DNA of 64,000 nucleotides from contig NZ_VVIP01000059.1 of assembly GCF_009650435.1 (NCBI RefSeq), positions 124,001 through 188,000 on the forward strand, given 5' to 3'. The position numbers and the translations under genes were made by a program. This document shows, piece after piece, positions 17,617 through 26,786 of this stretch (position 1 is the first letter of the stretch; every line of letters begins with the position of its first letter). The notes beneath the pieces were generated by a model. The model made no database searches. It was not told the DNA's origin and was given only the letters and a program-made list of their open reading frames with translations. This DNA comes from Foetidibacter luteolus. Its GTDB lineage: Bacteria > Bacteroidota > Bacteroidia > Chitinophagales > Chitinophagaceae.

Positions 17617-18327
17617 ATGTTTATTTTAGGAACTATATGTTGCCGGGGCGGCTCTAAGGGTGTGCCGGGAAAAAATATAAGGCTGTTAAACAACAAGCCG
17701 CTGATAGCTTATACTATTGAAACCGCTTTTGGTTGTAAACTGCTGAATGATTTGATTGTTTCAACCGATGATGAACATATTGCCGCTGTTGCAAAACAAT
17801 ACAAAGCACATGTACCTTTTATGCGGCCGGCAGAATTATCAACCGACAGTGCATCTAAATGGCATGTATTTATACATGCTTTGGAATGGTATGAGAAACA
17901 CAACAATGTGCAGGTAGATTATCTTGTTGATATGGATGTAACCGTGCCGCTTAAAACAGTGGCAGATACAGAAGGCGCTGTTAACATGGCCCTGGATAAT
18001 ACTGAAACAGATGTGGTAATTACCGGTTACGAGCCTGAGCGAAACCCCTACTTTAATATGATGGAAGTAACGCCTGACGGCTATGCAGAAATTGTAAAGA
18101 AGCCGCAAATACCAATAGTAACAAGGCAGGATGCACCAGTAGTTTATAGTCTTACCCCGGCAGCATACGTGGTGAAAAAAGCTGCCCTGTATAACTACAG
18201 GCATTGGAGTGAAGCGAAGTGCAGGGTATACCCGATAGCAAGAAACAGGGCAATAGATATAGATAGTGAAATGGATTTTAAGCTTGTGGAGTATTTTATG
18301 ACCCAACAGCAATATGCAGAACAATAA
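17617..18327 (+). CDS. Acylneuraminate cytidylyltransferase family (CMP-nonulosonate synthetase)
   Basis: The enzyme joins CTP and a nonulosonic acid to give the CMP-activated donor. The 236-residue protein has the nucleotide-binding start ICCRGGSKGVPGKNIRLL, then VSTDDEHIAAVA, FMRPAELSTDSAS and the metal-binding IDIDSEMDFKLVE near the C-terminus. The length fits NeuA/PtmB/LegF-type synthetases. Its 3' end overlaps the SDR gene by 14 bp. Whether the sugar is neuraminate or legionaminate cannot be fixed from this gene alone. Confidence 0.9.
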   Translation: MFILGTICCRGGSKGVPGKNIRLLNNKPLIAYTIETAFGCKLLNDLIVSTDDEHIAAVAKQYKAHVPFMRPAELSTDSASKWHVFIHALEWYEKHNNVQVDYLVDMDVTVPLKTVADTEGAVNMALDNTETDVVITGYEPERNPYFNMMEVTPDGYAEIVKKPQIPIVTRQDAPVVYSLTPAAYVVKKAALYNYRHWSEAKCRVYPIARNRAIDIDSEMDFKLVEYFMTQQQYAEQ

Positions 18328-19114
18328 CTTATTTAACCTGGAAGGCCGGGTGGCAATAATAACAGGAGGAGCAGGCCTGTTAGCATCGGAACATGCGTTG
18401 GCTTTAACAGCTTTTGGCGCTAAAGTTATGCTGGCAGATGTAAATGATGAAAAATGCCGGGCCGCGGCTAACTTGTTGCAACAGCAGGGGGCTGATGTAA
18501 CTGCGGCAGTTTGCGATGTTACCAGTAAGCAAAGCTGGCAAGACTTGCTGAAGCAAACGCTGGACACTTTTGGCCGCGTTGACATACTGGTAAATAATGC
18601 CGGCTTTACCAACCAGAGTAAAACAGCAGGCTTTACCCGTGGTTTTGAAGATTTTCCGCTGGAAGACTGGAATGCCATAATGAACGTAAACCTCACGGGC
18701 ACATTTCTTGGCTGCCAGGTTATCGGTAGCTTTATGGTTAAGCAGGGCAGTGGTTCAATTATCAACATAGCATCATTGTATGGAGTGATAAGTCCCAACC
18801 ACAAAATATATCCCGGTACAGGCATTACGCAACCAGTGGCCTACTCAGTAAGCAAACATGGAGTTATAGGCCTTACAAAATACCTTGCCACTTTGTGGGC
18901 CGAAAAAGGTGTTAGGGTAAACTCACTTACGCCGGGCGGTATTTTCAATAATCATGAAGGGTTATTTTTAGAAAGGTTTAAGCAATTAAACCCCGCAGGA
19001 AGAATGAGCCAAAAAGAGGAGCTGCGTGGCGCTATTGTTTACCTGGCCAGCGATGCGGCCAGCCATGTAATTGGCCATAACATGATAGTTGACGGGGGAT
19101 GGACGGCGTGGTAA
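18314..19114 (+). CDS. Short-chain dehydrogenase/reductase (PtmA-like position)
   Basis: A 266-residue classical SDR: cofactor motif TGGAGLLASEHA, NNAG at about 95, catalytic Ser in INIASLYG and YSVSK with Tyr and Lys, ending with the usual GHNMIVDGGWTAW. It overlaps the CMP-sugar synthetase gene and is followed by neuB. Homologous SDRs (PtmA) sit beside ptmB in flagellar legionaminate loci. The substrate is unknown. Confidence 0.85.
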   Translation: MQNNNLFNLEGRVAIITGGAGLLASEHALALTAFGAKVMLADVNDEKCRAAANLLQQQGADVTAAVCDVTSKQSWQDLLKQTLDTFGRVDILVNNAGFTNQSKTAGFTRGFEDFPLEDWNAIMNVNLTGTFLGCQVIGSFMVKQGSGSIINIASLYGVISPNHKIYPGTGITQPVAYSVSKHGVIGLTKYLATLWAEKGVRVNSLTPGGIFNNHEGLFLERFKQLNPAGRMSQKEELRGAIVYLASDAASHVIGHNMIVDGGWTAW

Positions 19115-19152
19115 ATAAGTAAATTAAAAGGAAACAGTTAGTAGAAGCAATA

Positions 19153-20196
19153 ATGGCAAACAGTTTTATTGAAATAGCGGGCAGACGTATAGGTTACGAT
19201 TACGAACCATTGGTAATAGCTGAAATTGGTATTAATCATAATGGTTCGCTACAGGTGGCTAAAGAAATGGTAGATGCCGCTGTTGAAGCGGGGGCCGAGG
19301 TTATAAAACACCAGACACATATTGTTGAAGATGAAATGAGTGGTGCTGCGAAGAAAGTGATTCCGGGCAATGCCAACATAAGCATTTATGAGATTATGAG
19401 GCAATGTGCGTTAGGCGAAGAAGAGGAACTGCAGCTAAAGGAATATGTAGAATCAAAAGGCCGTATATTCATCAGTACACCGTTTAGCAGGGCCGCGGCA
19501 AACAGGCTGCATAGCTGGAACGTACCGGCCTATAAAATTGGCAGCGGGGAATGTAATAACTATCCTTTGCTTGAACATATTGCGTTGTTTGGAAAGCCTG
19601 TTATTTTAAGTACAGGAATGAATACGATTGAAAGTATAAGAAAAGCGGTTGCTGTATTTGAGAAGCATGCTGTTCCATACGCGTTACTGCATACTACCAA
19701 CTTATACCCCACTCCAAACCATTTGGTAAGGCTTCACGCCATGGTTGAGCTGCAGGAGGCTTTTCCCCAAGCGGTTGTGGGTTTATCGGATCATACTTTA
19801 TCTAACCATGCCTGTTTAGGGGCGGTTGCATTAGGAGCGTCTATCCTGGAACGGCATTTTACTGACCACATGCAACGACAGGGGCCGGATATTATCTGCT
19901 CTATGGATAAAACAGCCTGCAGAGAGTTAATTGAAGGCAGTAAAATTATAGCGCTGCAACGTGGTGGGGTTAAAGGCCCAGCTAAGGAAGAACAGGTAAC
20001 TATTGATTTTGCTTTTGCAACAATATGCACCATAAAAGATATACAGGAAGGCGAATTGTTTACGCAGGAAAATATATGGGTAAAGCGGCCTGGTAAAAAT
20101 GGTGTCCTGGCTGAACATTATGAAAGCGTAATAGGTAAAAAGGCATCAAAATCAATTGCTGCCGATGTTCAGTTGACGTGGGAGGATATATGTTAA
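19153..20196 (+). CDS. neuB: N-acetylneuraminate/legionaminate synthase (NeuB family)
   Basis: Condenses phosphoenolpyruvate with an N-acyl hexosamine (ManNAc or its 2,4-diacetamido-6-deoxy analogue) to a nine-carbon nonulosonic acid. 347 residues: TIM-barrel domain (about 1-280, IAEIGINHNG, VIKHQTHIVEDEMS, YKIGSGECNNYPLLEHI, LSTGMNT, SDHT, ERHFT) and a C-terminal antifreeze-like SAF domain (about 285-345). The KHQTHIVEDEMS stretch looks to me more like legionaminate synthases (LegI/PtmC) than NeuB proper; this is from memory, not from an alignment. It overlaps neuC by 7 bp. Confidence 0.92.
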   Translation: MANSFIEIAGRRIGYDYEPLVIAEIGINHNGSLQVAKEMVDAAVEAGAEVIKHQTHIVEDEMSGAAKKVIPGNANISIYEIMRQCALGEEEELQLKEYVESKGRIFISTPFSRAAANRLHSWNVPAYKIGSGECNNYPLLEHIALFGKPVILSTGMNTIESIRKAVAVFEKHAVPYALLHTTNLYPTPNHLVRLHAMVELQEAFPQAVVGLSDHTLSNHACLGAVALGASILERHFTDHMQRQGPDIICSMDKTACRELIEGSKIIALQRGGVKGPAKEEQVTIDFAFATICTIKDIQEGELFTQENIWVKRPGKNGVLAEHYESVIGKKASKSIAADVQLTWEDIC

Positions 20197-21329
20197 ACAA
20201 AAAGAAGGTTGTTTTTTTAACCGGTACCCGCGCCGACTTTGGAAAGCTGAAATCATTGATTGAGGTGCTGCTTCCGCATGAAACTTTTGATGTTCACATA
20301 TTCGCCACCGGTATGCACATGGATGAGAAATACGGGTATACAGTGCATGAGATTGAGAAATGCGGGTATCCCAATATTTACAAATACATCAATCATTACA
20401 CAGAGCAGTTGCCTGACATAACTCTCGGAACCACCATACAGGGTTTTTCGAATTTTGTAAGGTTAATTAAGCCCGACCTCATTATAGTGCATGGCGACAG
20501 GCCTGAAGCGCTGGCAGGGGCTTCTGTAGGTGCGCTTAACAATATACTTGTAGCACATATTGAAGGCGGGGAACTGTCAGGTACCGTAGATGAGTTGATA
20601 CGGCATGCCGTATCAAAATTAAGCCATGTGCATTTCGTCGCTAATGAAGAAGCCAAGGAGCGCCTTTTGCAAATGGGCGAAACCAGGCAAAGCATTTATG
20701 TAATTGGTTCTCCGGACATGGATGTAATATTAAGCGATAGGCTGCCTGGCATTGAAGATGTAAAGAGTTACTACGGAATAGAGTTTGGTACGTACGCTAT
20801 TTCTCTTTTTCATCCTGTAACCACAGAAATAGATATGCTTGCAGGCTATGCCTCGGCTTATTTTGAAGCTTTGGAAAACTCGGGGTTAAACTACATCGTT
20901 GTTAACCCTAACAATGACATAGGATCAGAAATTATTATGCAGCATGTTCGCAAGTGCGCAGATAGGCAACAGTATAAAGTATACCCTTCCATAAGGTTTG
21001 AATCTTTCCTCACGCTGCTTAAGCATGCTGATTTTATTATTGGCAATTCCAGTGCGGGCATAAGGGAGGCGCCCTATTATGGCTTATCTGTTGTAAATGT
21101 TGGTACCCGCCAGAAAAACAGAACCAGCAACAGTGACATTATCAATACAGGTTACATTACCCATGAAATTGAAACGGGTATTCGGGAAGCGCTGAACAAA
21201 AGGAATGAGCCCCGTTTTCTATTCGGCACTGGTTGCAGCGATTTCAAGTTCCTGGAAATACTTCAGCAAAATGCTTTCTGGGAAATTTCAAGACAAAAAC
21301 AATTTGCGGATAGCAGGCAGGAGATATGA
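20190..21329 (+). CDS. neuC: UDP-N-acetylglucosamine 2-epimerase, hydrolysing (NeuC/LegG type)
   Basis: Hydrolyses and epimerises a UDP-HexNAc to free ManNAc or its 2,4-diacetamido analogue, the substrate of the NeuB enzyme encoded just upstream. 379 residues with GTRADFGKL near the N-terminus, HGDRPEALA, HIEGGELSGTVDELIRHA, SLFHPVTTE and IIGNSSAGIREAPYYG, all typical of this GT-B-fold epimerase. ATG at 20190 is chosen because GGGAGG lies just upstream; a GTG at 20178 would put that signal inside the gene. The stop overlaps the next start (ATGA). Confidence 0.92.
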   Translation: MLNKKKVVFLTGTRADFGKLKSLIEVLLPHETFDVHIFATGMHMDEKYGYTVHEIEKCGYPNIYKYINHYTEQLPDITLGTTIQGFSNFVRLIKPDLIIVHGDRPEALAGASVGALNNILVAHIEGGELSGTVDELIRHAVSKLSHVHFVANEEAKERLLQMGETRQSIYVIGSPDMDVILSDRLPGIEDVKSYYGIEFGTYAISLFHPVTTEIDMLAGYASAYFEALENSGLNYIVVNPNNDIGSEIIMQHVRKCADRQQYKVYPSIRFESFLTLLKHADFIIGNSSAGIREAPYYGLSVVNVGTRQKNRTSNSDIINTGYITHEIETGIREALNKRNEPRFLFGTGCSDFKFLEILQQNAFWEISRQKQFADSRQEI

Positions 21330-22276
21330 TAGTTGTACGAATGATTATGGGACTTGGCAACCAGATGTTTCAATATGCGGCCGCAAAGTCATTGGCATTG
21401 GAAAAGAACACTTCATTAATGTTGGATTTGTCGTCTTACGCTGGTTATGGATTGAGGAAATACGAATTGGAAAACTACTTTAATATTAAGGTGGATGTTA
21501 TTAAGGAATCTCAACTAAGCAGATATTTTTATAATCATCCAGTGAAAAGAGTATGGAACAAACTGGTGCCAGGCAGAACTATCAGAACACTTGGTTTGCC
21601 CTACGAAGAAAAAGGCGTCCCCTATTTTCTGCTAAACACTTATGATTTGTTATTCCCTCCTTATAAGCGCAAAACCTACCAGGAACCGCATTATTATTTC
21701 GATGAGCATTTTTTTCAGGCAAATGAAGATGTTTTCCTCCAAGGGTATTGGATGAGTTGGCGGTATTTTGAAAAATACAAACACCAGATACTTGAGGAGT
21801 TCATTATGAATGACGACAAGTTTTCAAGCCTTAACTGGATAGTTAATGAAATAGAAAGCACTAACAGCGTGAGCATCCATATCAGGCGTACCGATACTGT
21901 TTCTCCAAAGGTAGCAGAACAGAAAGGATCGCTTAGCGCCGGTTTTTACTATGAAGCTGTAAGTTATATTTTATCCAAAGTAGAAGATCCTGTTTTTTAT
22001 GTATTCTCCGACGACATACAATGGGCAAAAGAAAACTTACTAATAAAAAATGCAAAGGTTTATTTTATCAGCAATAATGTAGTAAATACTGCAAAAGAGG
22101 ATTTTTACCTTATGAGCAAATGCCGACATAGCATTATTGCCAACAGCACATTTAGCTGGTGGGCTGCTTATATAGGATCACAAAAGGACAAATTAACAAT
22201 CGCTCCCAAAAAATGGATGACAGATAGCAGGTATAACTGCAAAGATATTTATCCCCCGGAATGGATATTGTTGTAA
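21326..22276 (+). CDS. Glycosyltransferase family 11 (alpha-1,2-fucosyltransferase-like)
   Basis: 316 residues. GLGNQMFQYAAAKSLA at the N-terminus and SIHIRRTDTV (the HxRRxD motif that binds GDP-fucose in GT11) are both present, with the late motif IANSTFSWWAAYIG. It would transfer fucose or a related 6-deoxyhexose to a growing repeat unit at the inner membrane. A second GT11 lies two genes on. No GDP-fucose synthesis genes (gmd/fcl) occur in the window, so the donor must come from elsewhere. Confidence 0.88.
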   Translation: MIVVRMIMGLGNQMFQYAAAKSLALEKNTSLMLDLSSYAGYGLRKYELENYFNIKVDVIKESQLSRYFYNHPVKRVWNKLVPGRTIRTLGLPYEEKGVPYFLLNTYDLLFPPYKRKTYQEPHYYFDEHFFQANEDVFLQGYWMSWRYFEKYKHQILEEFIMNDDKFSSLNWIVNEIESTNSVSIHIRRTDTVSPKVAEQKGSLSAGFYYEAVSYILSKVEDPVFYVFSDDIQWAKENLLIKNAKVYFISNNVVNTAKEDFYLMSKCRHSIIANSTFSWWAAYIGSQKDKLTIAPKKWMTDSRYNCKDIYPPEWILL

Positions 22277-22312
22277 AGAGAGATTTGCAACAGTGAGCTT
22301 TAATTTCTACCC

Positions 22313-23041
22313 ATGCTAAAAAAAATATTTCTACGATGGTTAAGGGCAAAAGGATATAAGCTTCAGTCTTATACAAAGGATGATCTTTTGATGAAGAGTT
22401 TTGAAGAAGTTTACCTGCGATACAAGAGTTATACAATGATCACCCCAAACAACTACAAAGTGAATTTGCTGCTTTGTAAGAATTTGGTTGATAGCGTAGA
22501 TGGGGATATAGTAGAGTGCGGTTCGTGGAAAGGAGGGATGATGGCGGGAATTTCCAGTGTGTTGGGTAGGAAAAGGATGTATTATCTCTTCGACAGCTTC
22601 GAAGGATTACCTGCTGCCAAACAAGTTGATGGAGAAGCTGCTATACGTTGGCAGAACGACAAAAACTCAGAGCTTTACCTTAATAATTGTACAGCCGACG
22701 AGATAGAGGCGAGGGAAGCTATGCAAAAAGCGGAAGTACCTCATGAAGTTATTAAAGGATGGTTCAATGATACGGTAAGTTCATTTAGATCAACGAATAA
22801 AATCGCATTGCTTAGGCTTGATGGGGACTGGTATGAATCAACATTAACCTGCCTTCAGGCTTTGTATCCCAAAGTTGTAAAGGGGGGCTTGGTCATAATT
22901 GATGATTATTATTCATGGGATGGATGTAGCCGTGCTGTTCATGATTATTTTTCATCTATCGGTTCCAGCATCAAAATCAGGTCATTAAAAGGGGTTTGCT
23001 ATATACAGAAAACAGAAGAGTTTGGAAATGTACCTGCTTGA
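22313..23041 (+). CDS. TylF/MycF-family sugar O-methyltransferase
   Basis: A 242-residue SAM-dependent methyltransferase. DIVECGSWKGG is the SAM loop, YYLFDSFEGLP follows, and LLRLDGDWYESTLTCL plus VIIDDYYSWDGCSRAV carry the acidic metal-binding residues of the TylF (macrocin O-methyltransferase) family. In polysaccharide loci such proteins methylate a sugar hydroxyl. It lies between the two GT11 genes, suggesting that the fucosyl branch is methylated, which is inference. Confidence 0.82.
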   Translation: MLKKIFLRWLRAKGYKLQSYTKDDLLMKSFEEVYLRYKSYTMITPNNYKVNLLLCKNLVDSVDGDIVECGSWKGGMMAGISSVLGRKRMYYLFDSFEGLPAAKQVDGEAAIRWQNDKNSELYLNNCTADEIEAREAMQKAEVPHEVIKGWFNDTVSSFRSTNKIALLRLDGDWYESTLTCLQALYPKVVKGGLVIIDDYYSWDGCSRAVHDYFSSIGSSIKIRSLKGVCYIQKTEEFGNVPA

Positions 23042-23090
23042 TTATTTTGTCAAGTGCGCTTATGCTGCTTATTAATTGTTTCAGTGCCGG

Positions 23091-24011
23091 ATGATTACCT
23101 TTTCTAAACTTGGGCAGCATGGTAAATTGGGGAACCAATTGTTTCAAATAGCCGCGGTAATTGGCTTAAGTAAAAAGTATGAGTGTGATTACACGCTGCC
23201 ACGTTGGGAATATGCCGGATACTTTTGCAGTGGAATCAGGTATGGTAATGTAAAGGCAGATTTTTGCATAGAAGAAACCGCGTTTCACTATACCCCGCAA
23301 TTTTGGGATGAATGGAAAAGTAAGATAAAGAAAGGTAACGCTGATTTGCTGGGTTGGTTTCAGACAGAAAAATACTGGAGTCATTGTAAAAAAGAGGTAT
23401 ATAAAAATTTAAGTTTCAGCCCCGAATTTTTAGAAGCTGTAAAGGCAAAATTTGCCAGGTTTTTTACGCGGGATACTATCGCCATATCAATACGGAGAGG
23501 CGACTATGTAACAAACCCAAACTATTATCTTTTGCCGGTTAATTACTATTTGACTGCATTGTTGCATCACTTTCCGGATCATCAAAAGTATAACGTAGTG
23601 TTTTTTTCTGACGATATCAGGTATTGCAGGATTAACATAAGGCAGCTTTCTAATTTTTATTTTGTTGAAAACGCATCTGCTATAGAGCAATTATGCTTAA
23701 TGAGTCTGTGCAATCACTTTATAATCAGCAATTCTACTTTCAGTTGGTGGGGGGCATCTTTTGGAGAAAGAGAAGGGTCAAAAGTTATCAGACCTGTATT
23801 TCATTTTGATGGTGAATTCCGGCTTAGTAAAAATTGGCAGGATTATTATCCTGACCGATGGATTCCCTATAACCATGACGGAAGTGAAATTGATGTTAGT
23901 ATGCTTCAAACCGGGATCTTCCGGAAGAAAATAAGCGTATTTAAAATTTTCTTATACAAAATTTACAAGCGTATGTGGCTGAAGTTGCATAGATATACGC
24001 CGATTTTATGA
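23091..24011 (+). CDS. Glycosyltransferase family 11-like
   Basis: 306 residues from the ATG at 23091; a TTG at 23076 is less likely. GKLGNQLFQIAAVIGLS and ISIRRGDYV match the two GT11 signatures, with ISNSTFSWWGASFG near the end. It is only distantly similar to the GT11 at 21326, so it looks like a separate specificity rather than a recent duplicate. The stop overlaps the next start in ATGA. Confidence 0.85.
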   Translation: MITFSKLGQHGKLGNQLFQIAAVIGLSKKYECDYTLPRWEYAGYFCSGIRYGNVKADFCIEETAFHYTPQFWDEWKSKIKKGNADLLGWFQTEKYWSHCKKEVYKNLSFSPEFLEAVKAKFARFFTRDTIAISIRRGDYVTNPNYYLLPVNYYLTALLHHFPDHQKYNVVFFSDDIRYCRINIRQLSNFYFVENASAIEQLCLMSLCNHFIISNSTFSWWGASFGEREGSKVIRPVFHFDGEFRLSKNWQDYYPDRWIPYNHDGSEIDVSMLQTGIFRKKISVFKIFLYKIYKRMWLKLHRYTPIL

Positions 24012-24781
24012 GTAACAACTTAAAATACTTGCATGCGGTTGAAGAGGACATGCTTAAATCGCCTCAGGTTATAGTACCAATGTTATTAAAGTTATTGCAA
24101 CCATCTAGTGTAGTGGATGTCGGCTGCGGGCTCGGTGCTTTCCTGCATGTTTTTCAACAGAATGGCATAGAAAATATTTTAGGTATAGACGGAGAATGGG
24201 TTGATCGGTCTCAGCTACTTATTCCGGCAGATAAGTTTTTAGTTACAGATCTTGAACACAAGATAAGAGTTGCCCAAAAGTTTGATCTTGTAGTGAGCCT
24301 CGAAGTTGGCGAACACCTGGCAGATAATGCTGCGGAAGTGTTTGTTGAAAGCCTCACATCGTTGGGCGATGTTATCGTTTTTTCGGCAGCGTTACCCCAT
24401 CAACGGGGACAAAACCACATTAATGAACAGTCATTCAGTTACTGGGTTAAGAAATTCGCTGAAAAGGGATTTCATGTTCATGACATATTCAGGCCTTATT
24501 GGTGGAATGATACCAGGGTTGCGTGGTGTTACAGGCAAAACATGTTTCTATTTGTAAAAAAAAGTGTAGGGCCTATAAAGTTTATTGAACCAAACGCAGG
24601 TTTTGCAAATATCAACGACTATATACACCCTGAGTTATTTGAAATCTATGTAAGGCATAGAACTGTTTTAGAAGGAAGGTTAGCTAAAATAATGGAAGGG
24701 AGGGCAAATGGAAGGGTATATTTTCAATTTTTAACCAAGTTCCTGAAAAGAAAAATTTTCGGAAAGAAAAGTATTAACTGA
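24008..24781 (+). CDS. Class I SAM-dependent methyltransferase
   Basis: 257 residues. VVDVGCGLGAFL (SAM motif I), GIDGEWVD (motif II) and FDLVVSLEVGEHL define a Rossmann-type methyltransferase. The C-terminal third is not recognised. Likely substrate is a sugar or a transferase-bound intermediate in this locus. Base composition of 21-30 kb looks more AT-rich than the flanks, by eye. Confidence 0.78.
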   Translation: MSNNLKYLHAVEEDMLKSPQVIVPMLLKLLQPSSVVDVGCGLGAFLHVFQQNGIENILGIDGEWVDRSQLLIPADKFLVTDLEHKIRVAQKFDLVVSLEVGEHLADNAAEVFVESLTSLGDVIVFSAALPHQRGQNHINEQSFSYWVKKFAEKGFHVHDIFRPYWWNDTRVAWCYRQNMFLFVKKSVGPIKFIEPNAGFANINDYIHPELFEIYVRHRTVLEGRLAKIMEGRANGRVYFQFLTKFLKRKIFGKKSIN

Positions 24782-25921
24782 GTGGAAGCGGGTATTTATT
24801 GCAATGGGATTTCAGTGGTCATTTGCTCTCATAATGGTGCAGCACGCATGCCTGCCACGCTGAAGCATCTGGCAGAACAGGAAGTGAGTGAAAATATGCC
24901 TTGGGAGGTTGTATTGGTTGATAATGCTTCAGATGATAATACTGGCGATATTGCTTCGGAAATATGGAATACATTAAAAACAAATACTGATTTAAAGGTA
25001 GTAAAGGAACCTGCCGCCGGGTTAAGCTTTGCGAGGAAAAAAGGTATAGCTACGGCCCGCTATAATGTTATTGTTTATTGTGACGATGATAATTGGCTGA
25101 GCAAGGATTACCTGAACAATGTGTATGAGCACATGATCTGTCATCCGGGTACGGGAATTTTGGGTGGCCAGTCGGATGCTTACTTTGAAAAAGATAAACC
25201 TTTTTGGTTCGACGAATTCGCTTTAAATTATGTTGTTGGCAAACCTTTAGCGGCATCTGGCAATGCCAATAGTAGAAAGTATATCGCTGGGGCAGGGATG
25301 GCTGTGAGAAAACAAATTTATACACAACTTGATGAGGTGTTTTTTGAAAGCCAACTGGTTGGAAGAAAGGGCAGAAATCTTTCTGCAGGTGACGATTCTG
25401 AGATTTGTTTGCTTGCTTTGTTTATGGGGTATGATTTGTATTATGAGGAGAAGTTAAAGTTTGTTCATTATATGCCGCAGCAAAGATTGTCATGGAAGTA
25501 TTGTGTAGAGATGGTATCAAAAGGGTTCGCTATACCTCAGTTATATTTTTACATGTATGATTATTGCTACAATTGTGTTCTGAAAAAAACAAAGCCTCAA
25601 TTTGAGTATGCATATAGGCGTAACATAAGGAAACCCGCTAAGGAAATTGCCATAAGTGTCAGAAAATTTGGAGATATGGTTGGTATGGTTAAGCAATTAA
25701 CCTCTTTGCAGGCAGGCTCAAAAAAGCAATTGGAAACAAGGGGTCGCTTTAACAAACTGTTGTATGCTTTGTTGAACAGGAAAAAACTAAAGTCTTCTTT
25801 TTCTCATATTTCCAGGCTCATTACGGCGCTGGCAGATAATGGATCAATTACACTAAACAAAGCGTCTTTTCCGGGAAAGGCTGATAATAATATTGCAGCC
25901 CAACCCGGGTACATAGTATGA
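24782..25921 (+). CDS. Glycosyltransferase family 2
   Basis: 379 residues, GTG start directly after the previous stop. A GT-A domain occupies about 8-270: ISVVICSHNGA, VVLVDNASDDNT, and VYCDDDNWLS as the DXD-type metal site. The basic C-terminal part is likely membrane-associated. The stop overlaps the ABC permease start in ATGA. Donor and acceptor unknown. Confidence 0.85.
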   Translation: MEAGIYCNGISVVICSHNGAARMPATLKHLAEQEVSENMPWEVVLVDNASDDNTGDIASEIWNTLKTNTDLKVVKEPAAGLSFARKKGIATARYNVIVYCDDDNWLSKDYLNNVYEHMICHPGTGILGGQSDAYFEKDKPFWFDEFALNYVVGKPLAASGNANSRKYIAGAGMAVRKQIYTQLDEVFFESQLVGRKGRNLSAGDDSEICLLALFMGYDLYYEEKLKFVHYMPQQRLSWKYCVEMVSKGFAIPQLYFYMYDYCYNCVLKKTKPQFEYAYRRNIRKPAKEIAISVRKFGDMVGMVKQLTSLQAGSKKQLETRGRFNKLLYALLNRKKLKSSFSHISRLITALADNGSITLNKASFPGKADNNIAAQPGYIV

Positions 25922-26784
25922 ATAATATCGAAGCAAAGCAAGATAACTGGACAGAAGTAATAACGCCCAGGCCTCATGTTTTTTATATCAATTTCCGGGA
26001 GCTATGGGAATACAGAGATTTGTTGTTGTTATTTGTAAAACGCGACTTCGCATCTCAATACAGGCAAACAGTTCTTGGCCCTCTTTGGCATATCGTGCAG
26101 CCCTTGCTTACCATGTTCATGTTCTTAATTCTTTTTAACCGCTTGGCCCATATTCCTACTGATGGTTTGCCTGCGGACGTGTTTTACATGGGGGGGATTG
26201 TTATCTGGAGCTATTTTTCTGCATGCTTTACTGGCACATCTACCACTTTCGTAAGCAACGCCAGCATATTTGGCAAAGTCTATTTTCCCAGGCTTATTAT
26301 GCCTTTGTCTGTTGTTACATCAAATCTTATTCGTTTTGCAATACAATTTCTTTTGCTTCTATCAGTTATGGCTGTATCCGCAATTAAAGGAGAATACAAG
26401 TTTCATGTAGGATGGCATACTCTTTTAATACCTCTTGTTTTATTTTTTATGGCGGTCATTAGCCTTGGCACAGGAATAATCATTTCTTCTCTTACCACCA
26501 AATACCGCGATTTAAGTGTGTTGGTAAGTTTCGGTATACAGTTATTAATGTATGTTGTTCCTGTAGCCTACTCATTGGCGTACGCCGAAAAAAAGGGGTA
26601 CAGAACATTAATTGTACTAAATCCACTTTCTTCCCTGATAGAAACATTCCGTTATGCAGTACTTGGAAAGGGAACATTAGACTTTGGCCTTTTATTATAC
26701 GCTTGTATTTGTAGTGTGATAATATTATTCATTGGAATATTGGTTTTTAACCAGGTTGAAAAATCTTTCATGGATACGGTATAG
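25918..26784 (+). CDS. wzm: ABC-2 type polysaccharide export permease (Wzm/TagG type)
   Basis: 288 residues with six predicted membrane helices after a cytoplasmic N-terminus. FVKRDFASQYRQTVLGPLWH is a hallmark of Wzm/KpsM/TagG permeases. With the ATPase encoded next it would move lipid-linked O-polysaccharide across the inner membrane. Operon partner follows after 2 bp. Confidence 0.92.
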   Translation: MNNIEAKQDNWTEVITPRPHVFYINFRELWEYRDLLLLFVKRDFASQYRQTVLGPLWHIVQPLLTMFMFLILFNRLAHIPTDGLPADVFYMGGIVIWSYFSACFTGTSTTFVSNASIFGKVYFPRLIMPLSVVTSNLIRFAIQFLLLLSVMAVSAIKGEYKFHVGWHTLLIPLVLFFMAVISLGTGIIISSLTTKYRDLSVLVSFGIQLLMYVVPVAYSLAYAEKKGYRTLIVLNPLSSLIETFRYAVLGKGTLDFGLLLYACICSVIILFIGILVFNQVEKSFMDTV

Positions 26785-26786
26785 AA

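Noticed and set aside
17839..18825. Long minus-strand frame of 328 codons
   Set aside because: It lies opposite the CMP-sugar synthetase and SDR genes, which have complete family motifs on the plus strand; the translation shows no recognisable domain.
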